Notes: a model not told the origin generated them from the sequence alone. A DNA stretch of 64,000 bases from Cephalotus follicularis (GCA_001972305.1 BDDD01002689.1:124001-188000); one strand, 5' to 3'; counted from the first letter of the stretch, positions 46,268 through 57,829 are shown. Numbers and translations: made by a program.

Positions 46268-47786
46268 ATGGGATCTCAGCAAGGCACTCCTCATGTGAGG
46301 AGCACAGGCAAGGTTTCAACAACGACTGAGAAATATGGTTTTCTCACGAAAGGCACTAAAGAACCCAATGACATCATTAATGTCAAGCCTGTTAGCTACA
46401 AGGAAACAATGAAGAGCACTAATTCCAGGACATGGATGAGAGTCATGAAATCTGAAATGCACTCCATATATGCCAACCAAGTGTGGAACTTCGTTAATGC
46501 TCCCGTGGGCGGGCTGCCCATTGGTTGCATTTATATCTTTAAAGAGAAAGATAGGCGTTAATGAAAAAAAGGTTAAAACCTTTAAAGCGTGATTGATATA
46601 GATGATTGCAAGAGGTCGACTATACTATAACTTTCTCACAAATGGCAATGGTTAAGTCCATTTGGATACTGGTTGCTATTGCCAATCATTATGGGTATAA
46701 CATGTGGCATATGGATGTCAAGATGGCCTTGATAAGGGACTATCTTGAAGAGGACATCTAAATGTCCCAAACCAGAGAGGTTTACATTCGACGAGCTTCA
46801 GCACATAGTGTGCAAGCTTCTCAGGTCTATGCATGACCTTAAGTAAGCAACCCGTAGCTGAAACATTTGTTTTTTATTTCATCAAAACGATGCTATGCCT
46901 TATGTCTACCGGAAATAGGATAATCAAAATATCACTATATTCGTATTATATGTGGATGACATACTACACATTGAGAATGATATGGGTATGTTATAGTACA
47001 ATTAACCAAGAACTTCTCCAATGAAGGATTTGGGAGAGACTTCCTACGTATCGAGAGTGATGGTCTAACGAGTTAGATCAAGTAGGTTTTTCAGACTTTC
47101 CCAAAGCCTGTACATCAGTAGGATGTTGAATCAGTATGGACTTTTGAAATCCAAACTTGGCTTACTGCCAATTAGCCAAGGAATTCATCTTTCCAAGAGG
47201 ATGTCTTCACAAACTTCTGAGGAGAGAATACACATGAGCAGGCAACCTTATGATTCAGCTATAGGCTTCATCATGTAAGCCATGCTATGTACTAGGCATG
47301 GCATTGCCTATGTCTAAGGGTCTGGCTCGTCGATTATCAGTCCCATCCCCATGAGATGCATTGGGAAAATGTCAAAAAGATTTAAATTCCTGAGAGTGAC
47401 TTAGGATTCCTCTTTTGACATATGAAGAAGATTGTGAATTGAAATTTGTAAGTTATTATGACTCTAGTTTCAACTGTGATATGGAAAATCACAATTCTGC
47501 TTCAAGATATCTGTATATCCTGAACCAAGGTGCTGTGTTAGGTGGAGGAGTTTAAAGCGGAAGAGTGATGCAGACTCCACAATGGAATAAGAGTATGTTG
47601 CAACCTATGATATCGATAAATATGCTGTTTGGCAACGGAAGTTCATTGGTGAGCTTTATGTAGTTGCATCTATTGTTCGTGCAGTTGTGATGTACTGTAA
47701 CGACAATGGGGGGCTTTTTGACAAGCCATGTAACCCAGGTCTCATTACCTCTCTAAACTTACAAAGAATTGGTATCATTAGATCAA
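46268..47786 (+). pseudogene. pol: copia-2 RT and RNase H remnants, cut by element D
   Basis: RT start NDIINVKPVSYKETMKS and an RT-like WMRVMKSEMHSIYANQVW at 46370-46490, WHMDVKMAL near 46700, the palm motif LYVDDILHIEND (about 46943-46980), LGETSY, the LCTR block near 47285, DSTME-EYVA near 47570-47600 and YCNDNGG near 47695. Multiple stops and shifts. Homology to copia-3 ends at 47786, where element D begins. Confidence 0.82.
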
Positions 47787-47811
47787 TGTCACACCCCGTT
47801 CCTGATATCAC

Positions 47812-48939
47812 TGTTAGACATAGTGACCGGACAAGCCATTAGATGGGTTGTCACATTATATCTTATCTTGTATGAAAAAATCTTGTTCCTTATATATATG
47901 ATGTGTGCTAAAATTTGTTATGGCTCTATCACTTGTATTTTATCAACATAATTGAAGTAGTTCATTAATTACCTACTTATACTAGTGATGCCCTGACATA
48001 AGGTTGTCACTAAAAGAGTTAGACTCTTTACGCTTCACTGGCCAAAAGGCGTCGATGTCTTTTAGAAAGACATCGATGCTTATCTCTGATAAAGACGTCG
48101 ATGTCTTTTAGAAAGCATCGATGTGCTTTAGTGTCACATTGCATAGGCGTCGACGTCTTTCGAAAGGCGTCGACGTCTTTCGAAAGGCGTCGACGTCTTT
48201 GAGCAGAACGTGCAACCTATGCACGACATCACTTCGTGGGCACTACTTCTCTCACATCCTTAGCCGGTTACTTTTGATTCTACACGTTTTAGAAACGTGG
48301 GAATCATGGCTTCGGACTCCCAGGGAGTGAAGGCCATGATCCTTAGTGAATGGGAGATTGGGAGAGAGAATTGTAGGCTAGTTATAAGCATTTCTGCAGA
48401 AAATGGTTTAAGAAGAGTTGAGACATTTTTGCTGGGAAATAACTCAAATTTCTCTATAGATTGAGTGTACTTTCATCTGTTATACATCAAGCAAAGGCTT
48501 ATCTAGGGTGGATTGATTGTTGACTTCATTGGTCATAATAAATACTCATTTTCTAAGCTAAGTAAGAGAGATAGAGTGAGTTCTAGGACTTTGTATTTGC
48601 TGGAAGGATTGCTTGTTGTTCCTGAGTTTTGGTGAACATCAAGAGGAATCTACTCAAGCTTGTAGCGGCAAAGAATGAAGGAGCCTACACCCACTGGTAT
48701 AATTCTTGGTCCTTCTTCTTATGCCATGCTTGTGTGTCACCATTGTTTGCAATGGTGACACCAATTCAATTCAATAGATGCTGTGGTGATCCATGTGATC
48801 TGTAGACGCGTCATTATGGACTTGTTTTGGTTAAATAGGGTGTTATTCCACTGTCATGATTGTATGTTTAACTTTTATTCTACACCCTACACACCTAAGT
48901 CCATTTTGGCACCGGATTTGGTTTTGTCCGTTTCCATCA
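47812..48939 (+). repeat. copia-3 5' LTR (1128 bp, deleted)
   Basis: TGTTAGACATAG to TTTCCATCA. Relative to the 3' LTR it lacks about 1.06 kb (counterpart of 53556-54615), joined at ACATAAGGTT and GTCACTAAAAG. It has three copies of the 20-bp GGCGTCGACGTCTTTCGAAA unit where the 3' LTR has two. Confidence 0.95.
48050..48197 (+). promoter_or_regulatory. Phased TCGA array in copia-3 5' LTR
   Basis: TCGA at 48052, 48073 (21 bp), 48098, 48118 (20 bp) and 48150, 48170, 48190 (20 bp each). In the last set an extra TCGA (TTCGAA) lies midway at 48160 and 48180, giving a 10-bp beat. Units such as AAAGACGTCGATGTCTTT are near-perfect dyads. Confidence 0.7.
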
Positions 48940-48940
48940 G

Positions 48941-48952
48941 TGGTATCAGAGC
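48941..48952 (+). other. copia-3 primer binding site
   Basis: TGGTATCAGAGC, exact Met-type PBS, one base after the LTR end. Confidence 0.95.
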
Positions 48953-50765
48953 GTCCCACATCATCCTTAATTGAATATGTATGCCTTAGATGATGTACTG
49001 ATTAATAGTTTAATCATTGGATATTTTTTTGTGATCAAACTAAATTTTCTAAGTGCCTTAATGAAAATTGCTTGAAATTGGATTTCATTGTATTTTTGTG
49101 CTGGGAATGTTGTTTAAATGTGTTTAGTATAATGTTTGGAACATGCATAGTGCATTTTGGAATACCAGAATGGTATACCATAGTCTAAACCATTGAATTC
49201 AGCATTTTTCGAAATACAGAAAATGCCCAGGGGGCTAAAGACGTCGACGTCCTTGGTAGACGTCGATGTCATGTTCAAATTCCCAGTAAAGACGTCGATT
49301 TTCGTGATAGACGTCGATGTCTTGTTCATACTTTGTGAAACTCGTCGATGTTCTTGTTAGACGCGATGCCTTTTTCAACTGTTCTTGAGAAACGCATTGA
49401 TGCTCGGTTTTTGCATCGATGCCTTGTTCATATTTTTCCAGAAAACACGTCGATGCCTTTGGAAAGGCATTGACGTCTTTTATAAAATAAAAAAAACTGG
49501 TTTTTGATAAAATTGGATTTTATACATTTTGGCACTTGGAAAATTAAAAATCATTGCTTGATTTAGTGGGAGTTTGGTCAATTAACAATCATTGAATTAA
49601 ATTGTGTAATTGGTTATCATTTATGGCATTTGTTTTATTTGTGGTTTTATTATATTGGATATAATATAGATCTTATGCACAATGGATGGCCCAAAAAGGA
49701 CTTTGACCTAGTTTAAGGTTTTCTATGTGGGAATGGATTTATTTATTTATTATCTTTAAAGGTCTGTAATAAGGTGCCTGCGTGCACCATTTATTTTTCC
49801 TTACTTTTGTAATTTCTCCTTGTAATTTTAAATGTAAATTTCTTTTCAAAAATGTGTTGTTCTTTTTGTAAAAGAAGACCTTGCAAGGAGAGAAGGAGGA
49901 AAGGAGAAATGAAGTACAAGACTTTTGAAGGCCATGTATGCATGGTTATTGTTGTAATAAATAGATTTAAATCATTACACCTAGGAAGACCTAGTAGTGA
50001 CTTTGGGCTCAAGTCAATACTAATTTTGTCCTGGCCAATCCATTGACATATTTTAGAAATATGTCCAAGGTGCATAAGATAATCACCTTGCATGATAAGC
50101 CGTAATTAATTGGAATTGGCTAATACAACCAATGAATTAATTAATGGCTCGGTATTTAAAATTTGAGACCGCAAATTCCCTCAATTCAATAATAAGTCTT
50201 AACGTAGGAACCCATGGAGTGGTTCCCCGTGGCCTTCCACAATTTTCGTTGAGTAGTGTTCCTGGGTTGTTGGTTTGTCATGCCCTAGCTGAGGCTGATG
50301 ACTTGGGGATATTATGTCAACGTCAGTGTTGGGCACCGCAAAGGGTGGCTATGTTTTAGTACTTGGACACGCCTACGTGTGGGTGTTAAAACTAGTGCAT
50401 TCCAATGAAAATTATGGGTACTGGACTTATCAAGATTCTGATGGTTTGTCATGCCCTAGCTGAGGCCATATTGAATCTAAGGCCAAATACTATGATTGGA
50501 TCTTGTATTGGATACAAATTGGCAAGAAAGCCTACCCATTGGATATATTATAGTTTGTCATGCCCTAACTGAGGCTATAATATGATTGCGATGGATTCCA
50601 ATCTCCACTAGGAAGTTAGACTTCTCGAATTCCATATGGGGGTATGGGATACGATTAGAATAGTGGGAGGGACCATAAGCACTAAAGACCAAGTGTTATG
50701 GTTGTCATATATTAAAATGGAATAAATGCTGACTCAACTTATATTTCCTTATCTAGGTTGCTAGT
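48953..50765 (+). other. copia-3 untranslated leader
   Basis: 1.8 kb without coding content. Holds a further YCGR array (49225-49465), a stretch shared with copia-2 (49745-49790), and three copies of a GTTTGTCATGCCCTAGCTGA phrase at 50272, 50452 and 50552. Just before gag lie blocks conserved with copia-2, which suggests RNA packaging or translation signals (inference). Confidence 0.7.
49225..49465 (+). promoter_or_regulatory. YCGR array in copia-3 leader
   Basis: Units GACGTCGACGTCC, GACGTCGATGTC, GACGTCGATTTTCG, CTCGTCGATG and CACGTCGATGCC. Neighbouring cores are about 19-20 bp apart within pairs. It lies downstream of the LTR, unlike the gypsy arrays. Confidence 0.55.
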
Positions 50766-51601
50766 ATGGCTTTACAATCTGCCATGTCCCGCATTCTAGA
50801 GACAAACAAACTTGAGGGGCCCAACTTCATCGATTGGCAACGTAACCTAAAATTCATCCTAACAGCCAATAAATTGGCATATGTGATGAAATGGGGGCCC
50901 CCATCACTAGGTGATGATCTACGCCTGATGAGTGCGATCGTCTGGCCATGTGGCTGGAGGACGATGAGCATGCTCAGTGTATCACCCTAGTGGGGATGAC
51001 ACCGGAGCTGCAACGCAAGTATGAGAAGATTGAGACCTTATCCGCTATACTACATGATCTCGAGGAGATGTATGGGGCCGGGTCTAGGACTCGGAAGCTT
51101 AATCTCTCACGCAAACTCTTCAAGGCACAGATGCCAGAGGGAGCTTCGGTCCATGATCATGGACTGGAGATGATAGACATGATTGAGCCGCTGGCTCAAT
51201 TAGGTTTTGTCATGGATCACGATCTACAGATAGATCTTATTCTTACATCCCTCCCTGGATCGTTCTCACAGTTTATGGAGTGTTTTCACTTGATTGAAAT
51301 AGAAGTAACTCTTTCTGAGTTAGTTTCTATGTTGAGAACGGCAGAGGCCAATCCTGACTCTACGAAGTCTAAGATCCTAACCCAGGAGGGCAAGCTTGGA
51401 GCTAGTGGGGGTGTTGCCAAAGATCGTATGAATAAGTTAGCTGCTGAAGGTGCTTGTTTCCAGTGCGGTAAGACCGGACACTGGAAAAAGGATTGTCGTG
51501 TTACTGTTGCTACAGTCTCTGCTGATAACCCGCATGGTGCGAGTACGTCAGGTATGTTCATGATTGAACTGAATCTAGCTTTGAATAGTAGTTCTTCATA
51601 G
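50766..51601 (+). pseudogene. gag: copia-3 gag
   Basis: ATG at 50766 opens MALQSAMSRILETNKLEGPN, then FIDWQRNLKFIL. The frame moves near 50910 and continues as MWLEDDEHAQCITLVGM to 51598. A zinc knuckle CFQCGKTGHWKKDC (about 51459-51500) is intact. TAG at 51599-51601 lies in frame just before the protease; the equivalent codon in copia-2 is Trp, so it is more likely a mutation than programmed readthrough. Confidence 0.9.
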
Positions 51602-52190
51602 GTATTGGATACTGGATGTGGAACTAACCTTTGCAATTCGTTGCAGGGACTAAGAAAAGTTAGAAAGTTTGGAGCTGGAGACTTGGACTTACGACTTGGG
51701 GATGGATCTAGGATCATTGCTCAAGCTGTTGGTGTTTATGATATTAGTTTGTGTAATAATTTTGTTTTGACATTGGATCCTTGTTATTATGTTATTAATA
51801 TTGTTCAGAACATTGTGAGTGTTTCTCACTTATGTAGTTTGGGCTTGGAGCTTAGGTTCCAAGACATTGGATGTCTTATATATTCTAACAATGTTTATGT
51901 TGGTAATGGTATTATCGACAATGGATTATATGTCTTAAATACTTCACAATCAAATATCTTGTTCATTGAGCAAAGTAACAATAAGAAAAGACAAAGAGAA
52001 ACTGAGTTAAATAAAACCTATACCTGGCATTGTAGACTTGGTCATCTTAGTGATTCTAGACTATCACAGTTGGTTAAGGATAATCTCCTTGATATCCAGG
52101 ACTTAGAGTCCTATCCAACTTGTGAATCCTGTTTATTGGGAAAGATGACTAAATCACCCTTCTCTGGTCAAGGAGAAAGGGCTATGGACG
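51602..52190 (+). pseudogene. pol: copia-3 protease and integrase N-terminus
   Basis: The protease active site reads VLDTGCGTN (D-T-G). A gag-pre-integrase zinc region with H, H, C, C follows: WHCRLGHLSDSRL (about 52027) and TCESCLLGKMTKSPF (about 52120-52165). At about 52185, just where the integrase core should start, the sequence jumps to RT. No DDE core is present. Confidence 0.92.
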
Positions 52191-53362
52191 CACATGGTGT
52201 GCAACCTCGATCGGTCCATCTATGGACTAAAGCAAGCATCTCGTAGCTGGAATCTACGTTTTGATGAAGCAGTCAAAGCTTTTGACTTCGTTAAAAATGT
52301 AGATGAGCCATGTGTTTATCTAAAACAAAAGGGTCCTAGTATCACTTTCTTAGTGCTATATGTAGATGATATCCTGCTCATTGGGAATGATGTAGGAATG
52401 TTGCAGTCTGCAAAGATATGGTTGACTAAGAATTTTTCCATGAAAGATTTGGGAGAAACCACCTATATACTGAGTATTAGGATCTTCAGGGATAGATCCA
52501 ATAGGTTGCTTGGGCTTTCCCAAAGCCAGTACATCAGCAAGGTGCTGAAGAGGTTTAGCATGGAGAATTCCAAGAGAGGCCTATTGCCAATAGGTGAAGG
52601 AATTCATCTTTATCGAAAGATGTCTCCTCAGACATCTGAAGAGAGAGCACGCATGGGTCGGATACCATATGCTTCGGCAGTAGGGTCGATCATGTATGCC
52701 ATGTTATGTACTAGGCCTGATGTCGCGCTTGCCCTGGGTATGGCAAGTCGTTTCAGTCTGATCCCGGTGAGAAGCACTGGGAAGTGGTCAAGGGAATCCT
52801 GAAGTACCTTAGAAGGACTTAGGATATGTTCTTGATCTATGGAAAGGATAGTGAACTGAAATTGGAGGGCTTCACAGACTCCAGTTTTGATAGTGATCCG
52901 GATGATCATAAATCTGTCTCTGGGTACGTTTTTGTACTTAATGGTGGAGCTGTGAGCTAGCGCAGTTCAAAGCAAGGGACTATTGCAGATTCTACCACTG
53001 AAGCCGAGTACATAGCAGCCTCTGATTCCACCAAGGAGGGTGTATGGATGCCCAAGTTCATTAATGAACTAGGAGTTGTTCCATCCATTATTAGTCCAGT
53101 TGTGATATACTGTGATAATAATGGGGCTGTAGCACAAGCCAAGGAACCACGGTCTCACCAGCGATCCAAACACATCGAGCGGCACTATCATTTGATGCGA
53201 GAGATTATTTGTACGGGAGATATACATCTTGAGAGAGTCTCCTCATAGGGATACACAGCAGATCCGCTGACCAAGGCAATGGGCACCAAGGCTTTGGAAC
53301 ATCATCGTGAGACGATGGGTCTACACTATAGGAGTTCATGGGTTAAGGGTCAAGTGGGAGAT
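52191..53362 (+). pseudogene. pol: copia-3 RT C-terminal half, RNase H and PPT
   Basis: Resumes at CNLDRSIYGLKQASRSWN and carries the palm motif LVLYVDDILLIGND (YVDD near 52358). Frame break near 52775 leads into RNase H: GFTDSSFDSDPDD, DSTTEAEYIAA and IYCDNNGAV; a stop replaces Trp near 52959. Ends ADPLTKAMG and a stop near the PPT AAGTGGGAGATTG-type run (53349-53362). Because the first half of RT is missing, no polymerase could be made. Confidence 0.92.
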
Positions 53363-55528
53363 TGTTAGACATAGTGACCCGACAAGCCATTAGATGGGTT
53401 GTCACATTATATCTTATCTTGTATGAAACAATCTTGTTCCTTATATATATGATGCGTGCTAAAATTTGTTATGGCTCTATCACTTGTATTTTATCAACAT
53501 AATTGAAGTAGTTCATTAATTACCTACTTATACTAGTGATGCCTTGACATAAGGTTGGATGCCTGGCATGGAGGCTATGAGACCGGTTACCTTATTCCTT
53601 ATGTCAAATTAGTTCCAAGTCGTAGGTTCACTTTGTGGGCATTAGTGAACCGGATAGACTTGCGCGTATGTTGCCTGCTCATGGAATCGGGGGATGGATT
53701 CTCTCACTACCATCTGTGTTGGACACTAGGGAAAATACGGGGTGCGCGCTGGGAGTGTGTACATTGAACATGACCCGCGTAGGAGACACTGTTTGGAGAG
53801 TCGCTATTCTCGTGTTAGTAGTGATTCCTACTGGTTGCGGTTGTGTATAAGTGATGATCACTTAGCGAGTTCTTAAACTCGTCTGATCCTTAGACCTGAG
53901 CGACTACTCTATATTGTATGGAGACGGTTATGCTTTGATCTCCACCTTACCGTGTCCTTGTGCAGGGCTGGCAATCGGGTGGTCTTTGGATATGATCGAA
54001 TCTATACGAATATAAGTGAGTGCGCAATAAGGGATTGTCACACCTGAGCGAAAGTGATCGGCCCTATCATTGTCTGATTATACTTTGGACTTATGAAATC
54101 CTTGGTCAAGGTTGAGGTAGATTGGAAATTAGATTTCCAGATAGTTTACCAAAGGTCCTAGTAGTGATCATATATTTTAGTCATTGAGGTATTATCTAGG
54201 GTTGACACATATCCTTACCCTAGACCTCAATCAGGGCCAAGCATGACAAGGGATTATAGTACACGTGAATCGACGACTTAGAAAATCTAGGGTTAATGAG
54301 GTGTGTAATAAATTATGGGAAAATTAATTAGATTAATTTTTTCATCTGGATAATATTAGATATTATTCTAAGAGCATTTAAATTGGTCGAGGACCTTTTA
54401 GAATGGCTAAACCGAACCCTAGGGTTATTTCGGTAATTTATGAACACTTCTTGTTTTAACCAAGATTTTAAAGGGTCACTGCCTTGTAATGATTAGATCT
54501 TTAATATGTTGAACATATTAAGTCTTGGTGTCAGGTATCGGTTATGTGGATTTAGCATTTTGTGGAAACACGTATGCTTGATCTTACTTAACCAATATTT
54601 GAAGGGTGCATGAGGTCACTAAAAGAGTTAGACTCTTTACGCTTCACTGGCCAAAAGGCGTCGATGTCTTTTAGGAAGACATCGATGCTTATCTCTGATA
54701 AAGACGTCGATGTCTTTTAGAAAGCATCGATGTGCTTTAGTGCCACATTGCCTAGGCGTCGACGTCTTTCGGAAGGCGTCGACGTCTTTGAGCAGAACGT
54801 GCAACCTATGCACGACCTCACTTCGTGGGCACTACTTCTCTCACATCCTCAGCCGGTTACTTTTGATTCTACACGTTTTAGAAACGTGGGAATCGTGGCT
54901 TCGGACTACCAGGGGGTGAAGGCCATGATCCTTAGTGAATGGGAGATTGGGAGAGAGAATTGTAGGCTAGTTATAAGTATTTCTGCAGAAAATGGTTTAA
55001 GAAGAGTTGAGACATTTTTGCTAGGCAAGAACTCGAATTTCTCTGTAGATTGAGTGTACTTTCATCTGTTATACATCAAGCAAAGGCTTATCTAGGGTGG
55101 ATTTATTGTTGACTTCATTGCTCATAATCAATACTCCTTTTCTAAGCTAAGTAAGAGAGGGAGAGTGAGTTCTAGGACTTTGTATTTGCTGGAAGGATTG
55201 CTTGTTGTTCCTGAGTTTTGGTGAACATCAAGAGGAATCTACTCAAGCTTGTAGCGGCAAAGAACGAAGGAGTCTACACCCACTGGTATAATTCTTGGTC
55301 CTTATTCTTATGCCATGCTTGTGTGTCACCATTGTTTACAATGGTGACACCAATTCAATTTAGTAGATGCTGTGGTGATCCATGTTATCTGTGGACGTGT
55401 CATTATGGACTTGTTTTTGTTAAATAGGGTGTTTTTCCGCTTCCATGATTATATGTTTAACTTTTATTCTACACCCTACACACCTAAGTCCATTTTGGCA
55501 CCGGATTCGGTTTTGTCCGTTTCCATCA
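53363..55528 (+). repeat. copia-3 3' LTR, complete (2166 bp)
   Basis: TGTTAGACATAG to TTTCCATCA. Contains the 1.06 kb segment absent from the 5' copy, an array with TCGA at 54661, 54682, 54707, 54727, 54759 and 54779 (steps 21, 25, 20, 32, 20) and the leader-like part shared with the 5' LTR. Confidence 0.95.
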
Positions 55529-55888
55529 ATCACAGCATTAAAGCAGTAAAGGCAATCAACATGATATTATCCAGCTTATACAAAATACGATAAAATTTAA
55601 AATATCGATTCCATTAACATTTGTGGAAGCATTTAACAACAAGCTAGATAAACAAATCGAATCATGCGTCCCATACCACATGATTCCAACATTTAAAACA
55701 ATTGAGCCATCGTCGATTTCCCAAAAATGGGGCGTGATCAAAAGTCGATCAACACCAATATTACATAAATACATTAATCCCAAAGTAATACGGGTCTCAA
55801 TACATTACTAAAACATTTATTTAAACAATAAACTCCATCTCCCCACAGATTCGCCGCATACGGTCGATATCCACATCACTGCATCAAT

Positions 55889-57195
55889 CTGCAATAATAG
55901 GGGGTTAGCCTTTGTCCTCACTCGGCTAAATCATAAATGTAATTCAAGGTCAGTGATAATGAATGTCATGAAATAAATGCACTCATGATGCAATATATAA
56001 TATATCGCCACACGTACATATACATATGTATATACATATATGCCAATAGGTGCAACCATGCCAAGTGGCTACAACCATCAAATCATCAATCATGTCTCAA
56101 AGGAAAAAATCAATCCAATCAAATCGGTACGAAGAGCGCCATCCATCTCCTGGCCCCGACGTCGTACTCTTACTCCGGCCCCCGACTATCGGGTCACGAA
56201 GCAAGCCAACAAATCAAACTCATGATGCTCGCACTCTGTGTTCAGCAATCATGGTAACCCGTGCTACCCGCACTATGTGTCAGGTAACATTGTACTTGGG
56301 TGTCCCTAGCCATCTCCTGGTACCTAGGAGAACATCCCCGCCTCCGACCATCAGTGACACTCCGTCACCCCAGCCAGTACGGCATCAATGACAATCAACA
56401 AATCAATTCATTTCAAATCGTTTCCAAGTAGTTTATAAAGTATTGGAAATAATACATTTATATCAAAATGTATTGCATCTTTGAAACCATGTTTCAATCC
56501 GTTGAAAACATACATTTATCAAAATATATATTTTCGTATCAAATAATGATTTATATAAAATCATGAACACGTTTCTAAAATGAACAAAAACACTTTAGAA
56601 TCAATCACATTTCAATCACCAACTCATTTCATATCACAATGCAATACAAAGATATGCTCAAGTATGCGGGTCAGTCCTTATCCAGTCGGCTATCTCCTCT
56701 AACAGTCGGCTGTCTCCTCTAACAATCGGCTGCCTCCTCTAACAGTCGGCTGTCTTCTCTTGATAGTCGGCTGCCTTCCTCATCCAGTCGGCTGCCCTCT
56801 ATTGGCAGTCGACTGCCGTCCTCATCCAGTCAGCTGCCTTCTCTTGGCAGCCAACTACACAACCTTCTGTAGATATGTTCTATCTAACGTATGAACAGTG
56901 GACTAGTTCTTACGTCCAGTCGACTGTTTCTCATTGAGTAGTCGGCTGTTAACACTGAACAACCGGCTGTTCTAGTCCGCCAGTCGTCTGCCCACCTTGG
57001 CAGTCAACTGGATTTACACCAGTAGGCAAAAATAGCACTTAATATGCACATCTTTCACACTTCAATCCAACCAAACACGAGCATTCAACAGCAACAACAT
57101 GCATTTATGCTCATAACACAGCCCATAGCATGCATTTCACCCATTAACGTCCATTATAACAAAACTTAAACAACAATTATGAGATTTACCCCTAC
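55889..57195 (-). other. Candidate leader intron in element D LTR
   Basis: Minus-strand donor TTAAG|GTAGGGGTAAA after CCTAACTTGGAA, and acceptor CCCCCTATTATTGCAG|ATTGATGCAGTG, define 1307 bases. The exon bases after the acceptor (ATTGATGCAGTG) equal those in G1 at 8694, although the intron bodies are unrelated. Confidence 0.52.
56684..57010 (-). promoter_or_regulatory. 20-21 bp AGTCGGCTG array in element D LTR
   Basis: Cores at 56686, 56706, 56726, 56746, 56767, 56788, 56809 and 56830: steps 20, 20, 20, 21, 21, 21, 21. The unit is AACAGTCGGCTGTCTCCTCT or close variants, with AGTCGACTG once. Further single units (AGTCGACTG, AACCGGCTG, AGTCGTCTG) run to 57010. It lies in the candidate intron. 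Confidence 0.75.
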
Positions 57196-57549
57196 CTTAA
57201 ATTCCAAGTTAGGAATTGCAATCCACCTCTTTAAGTTCCAATCCGAGTTTCCAAGTCTCTGAATTCGTCCAGCAACTCTAGCAAATCCGGTTCTCGCCAC
57301 TGGTCCAAGCTTCCCAAAGCATAGCCTACACAAGGCTCTTGGATCACCACACACTCACTTCCTCTCCCTTCTCCTTCACACTCTTTGAACTCTCTTCTCC
57401 TTTCTGGGAAAATGGTGAAGATTGAAGGAGAGAAAACGTGTTTTTATGGAGAACACAACCCTCTCTCTCTTCTCCTTTCTTTGGCTGACATTCACTTAAA
57501 AAAACACACCACTTCTGCCAACAGTCTGGTGCGCACGTTATGCTGCCAG

Positions 57550-57695
57550 ACCTGTCGACAGTCGACTGCCTAGACCTGGCAGTCGGCTGTCTCTGCCGAC
57601 ACCATCCAGCCAGCTGTCCCACATGGCAGCTAGCTGGTTCTTCCTTCAGGGTCCAGTCGACTGCCTCTTCGTGGGCAGTCGGCTGCCCGTCCTGC
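57550..57695 (-). promoter_or_regulatory. Upstream AGTCGACTG-type array of element D LTR
   Basis: AGTCGACTGCC, AGTCGGCTGTC, AGCCAGCTG, AGCTAGCTGG, AGTCGACTGCC and AGTCGGCTGCC. On the minus strand it is about 100-250 bp upstream of the TATA-like box. Confidence 0.55.
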
Positions 57696-57784
57696 ACCAG
57701 CACTTCCACCCTTTAACTTTTACCCAAGGCGTAATTTACATTGTAAAACAACATTACACCTTAACGAAAATCCCGGGCGTTATA

Positions 57785-57829
57785 TCCACCCCTCCTTCAA
57801 GGAATTTCGTCCTCGGAATTAAAACAACC
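57785..57829 (-). other. Element D polypurine tract and 3' untranslated end
   Basis: Minus strand: GAGGACGAAATTCC, then TTGAAGGAGGGGTGGA, abutting the LTR. Nearly identical to element C at 31285-31330. Confidence 0.92.

Larger units (their letters stand above)
47812..55528 (+). mobile_element. Ty1/copia element copia-3, internally deleted
   Basis: 7717 bp with LTRs 47812-48939 and 53363-55528, exact target duplication atcac (47807-47811 and 55529-55533), PBS, PPT, gag, protease, integrase N-terminus, RT C-terminal half and RNase H. The integrase core and first half of RT are missing. It is the best preserved copia copy here. Confidence 0.95.
47787..57784 (-). repeat. Element D 3' LTR, split by copia-3
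   Basis: Pieces 47787-47811 and 55534-57784 (about 2.28 kb together) rejoin at the atcac duplication. Minus strand begins TATAACGCCCGGG (TG decayed to TA) and ends GGGGTGTGACA. Features in transcription order: array at 57690-57550, TATA-like CCATAAAAAC near 57445, purine-rich leader, donor 57195, 20-21 bp array, acceptor 55889. Confidence 0.9.

Noticed and set aside
48121..48330. Small frames across the copia-3 array and its 3' LTR copy (54710-55053)
   Set aside because: They are made by translating the 20-bp repeats; the two LTR copies give different frames and ends.
51599..51601. Programmed UAG readthrough at the gag-protease border of copia-3
   Set aside because: Other copia copies here have sense codons at this site and no readthrough context is evident; kept only as a low-interest note.
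56684..56835. CRISPR-like regular repeat spacing
   Set aside because: Units are directly adjoining 20-21 bp tandem repeats without unique spacers, no cas genes, and the setting is a plant LTR.
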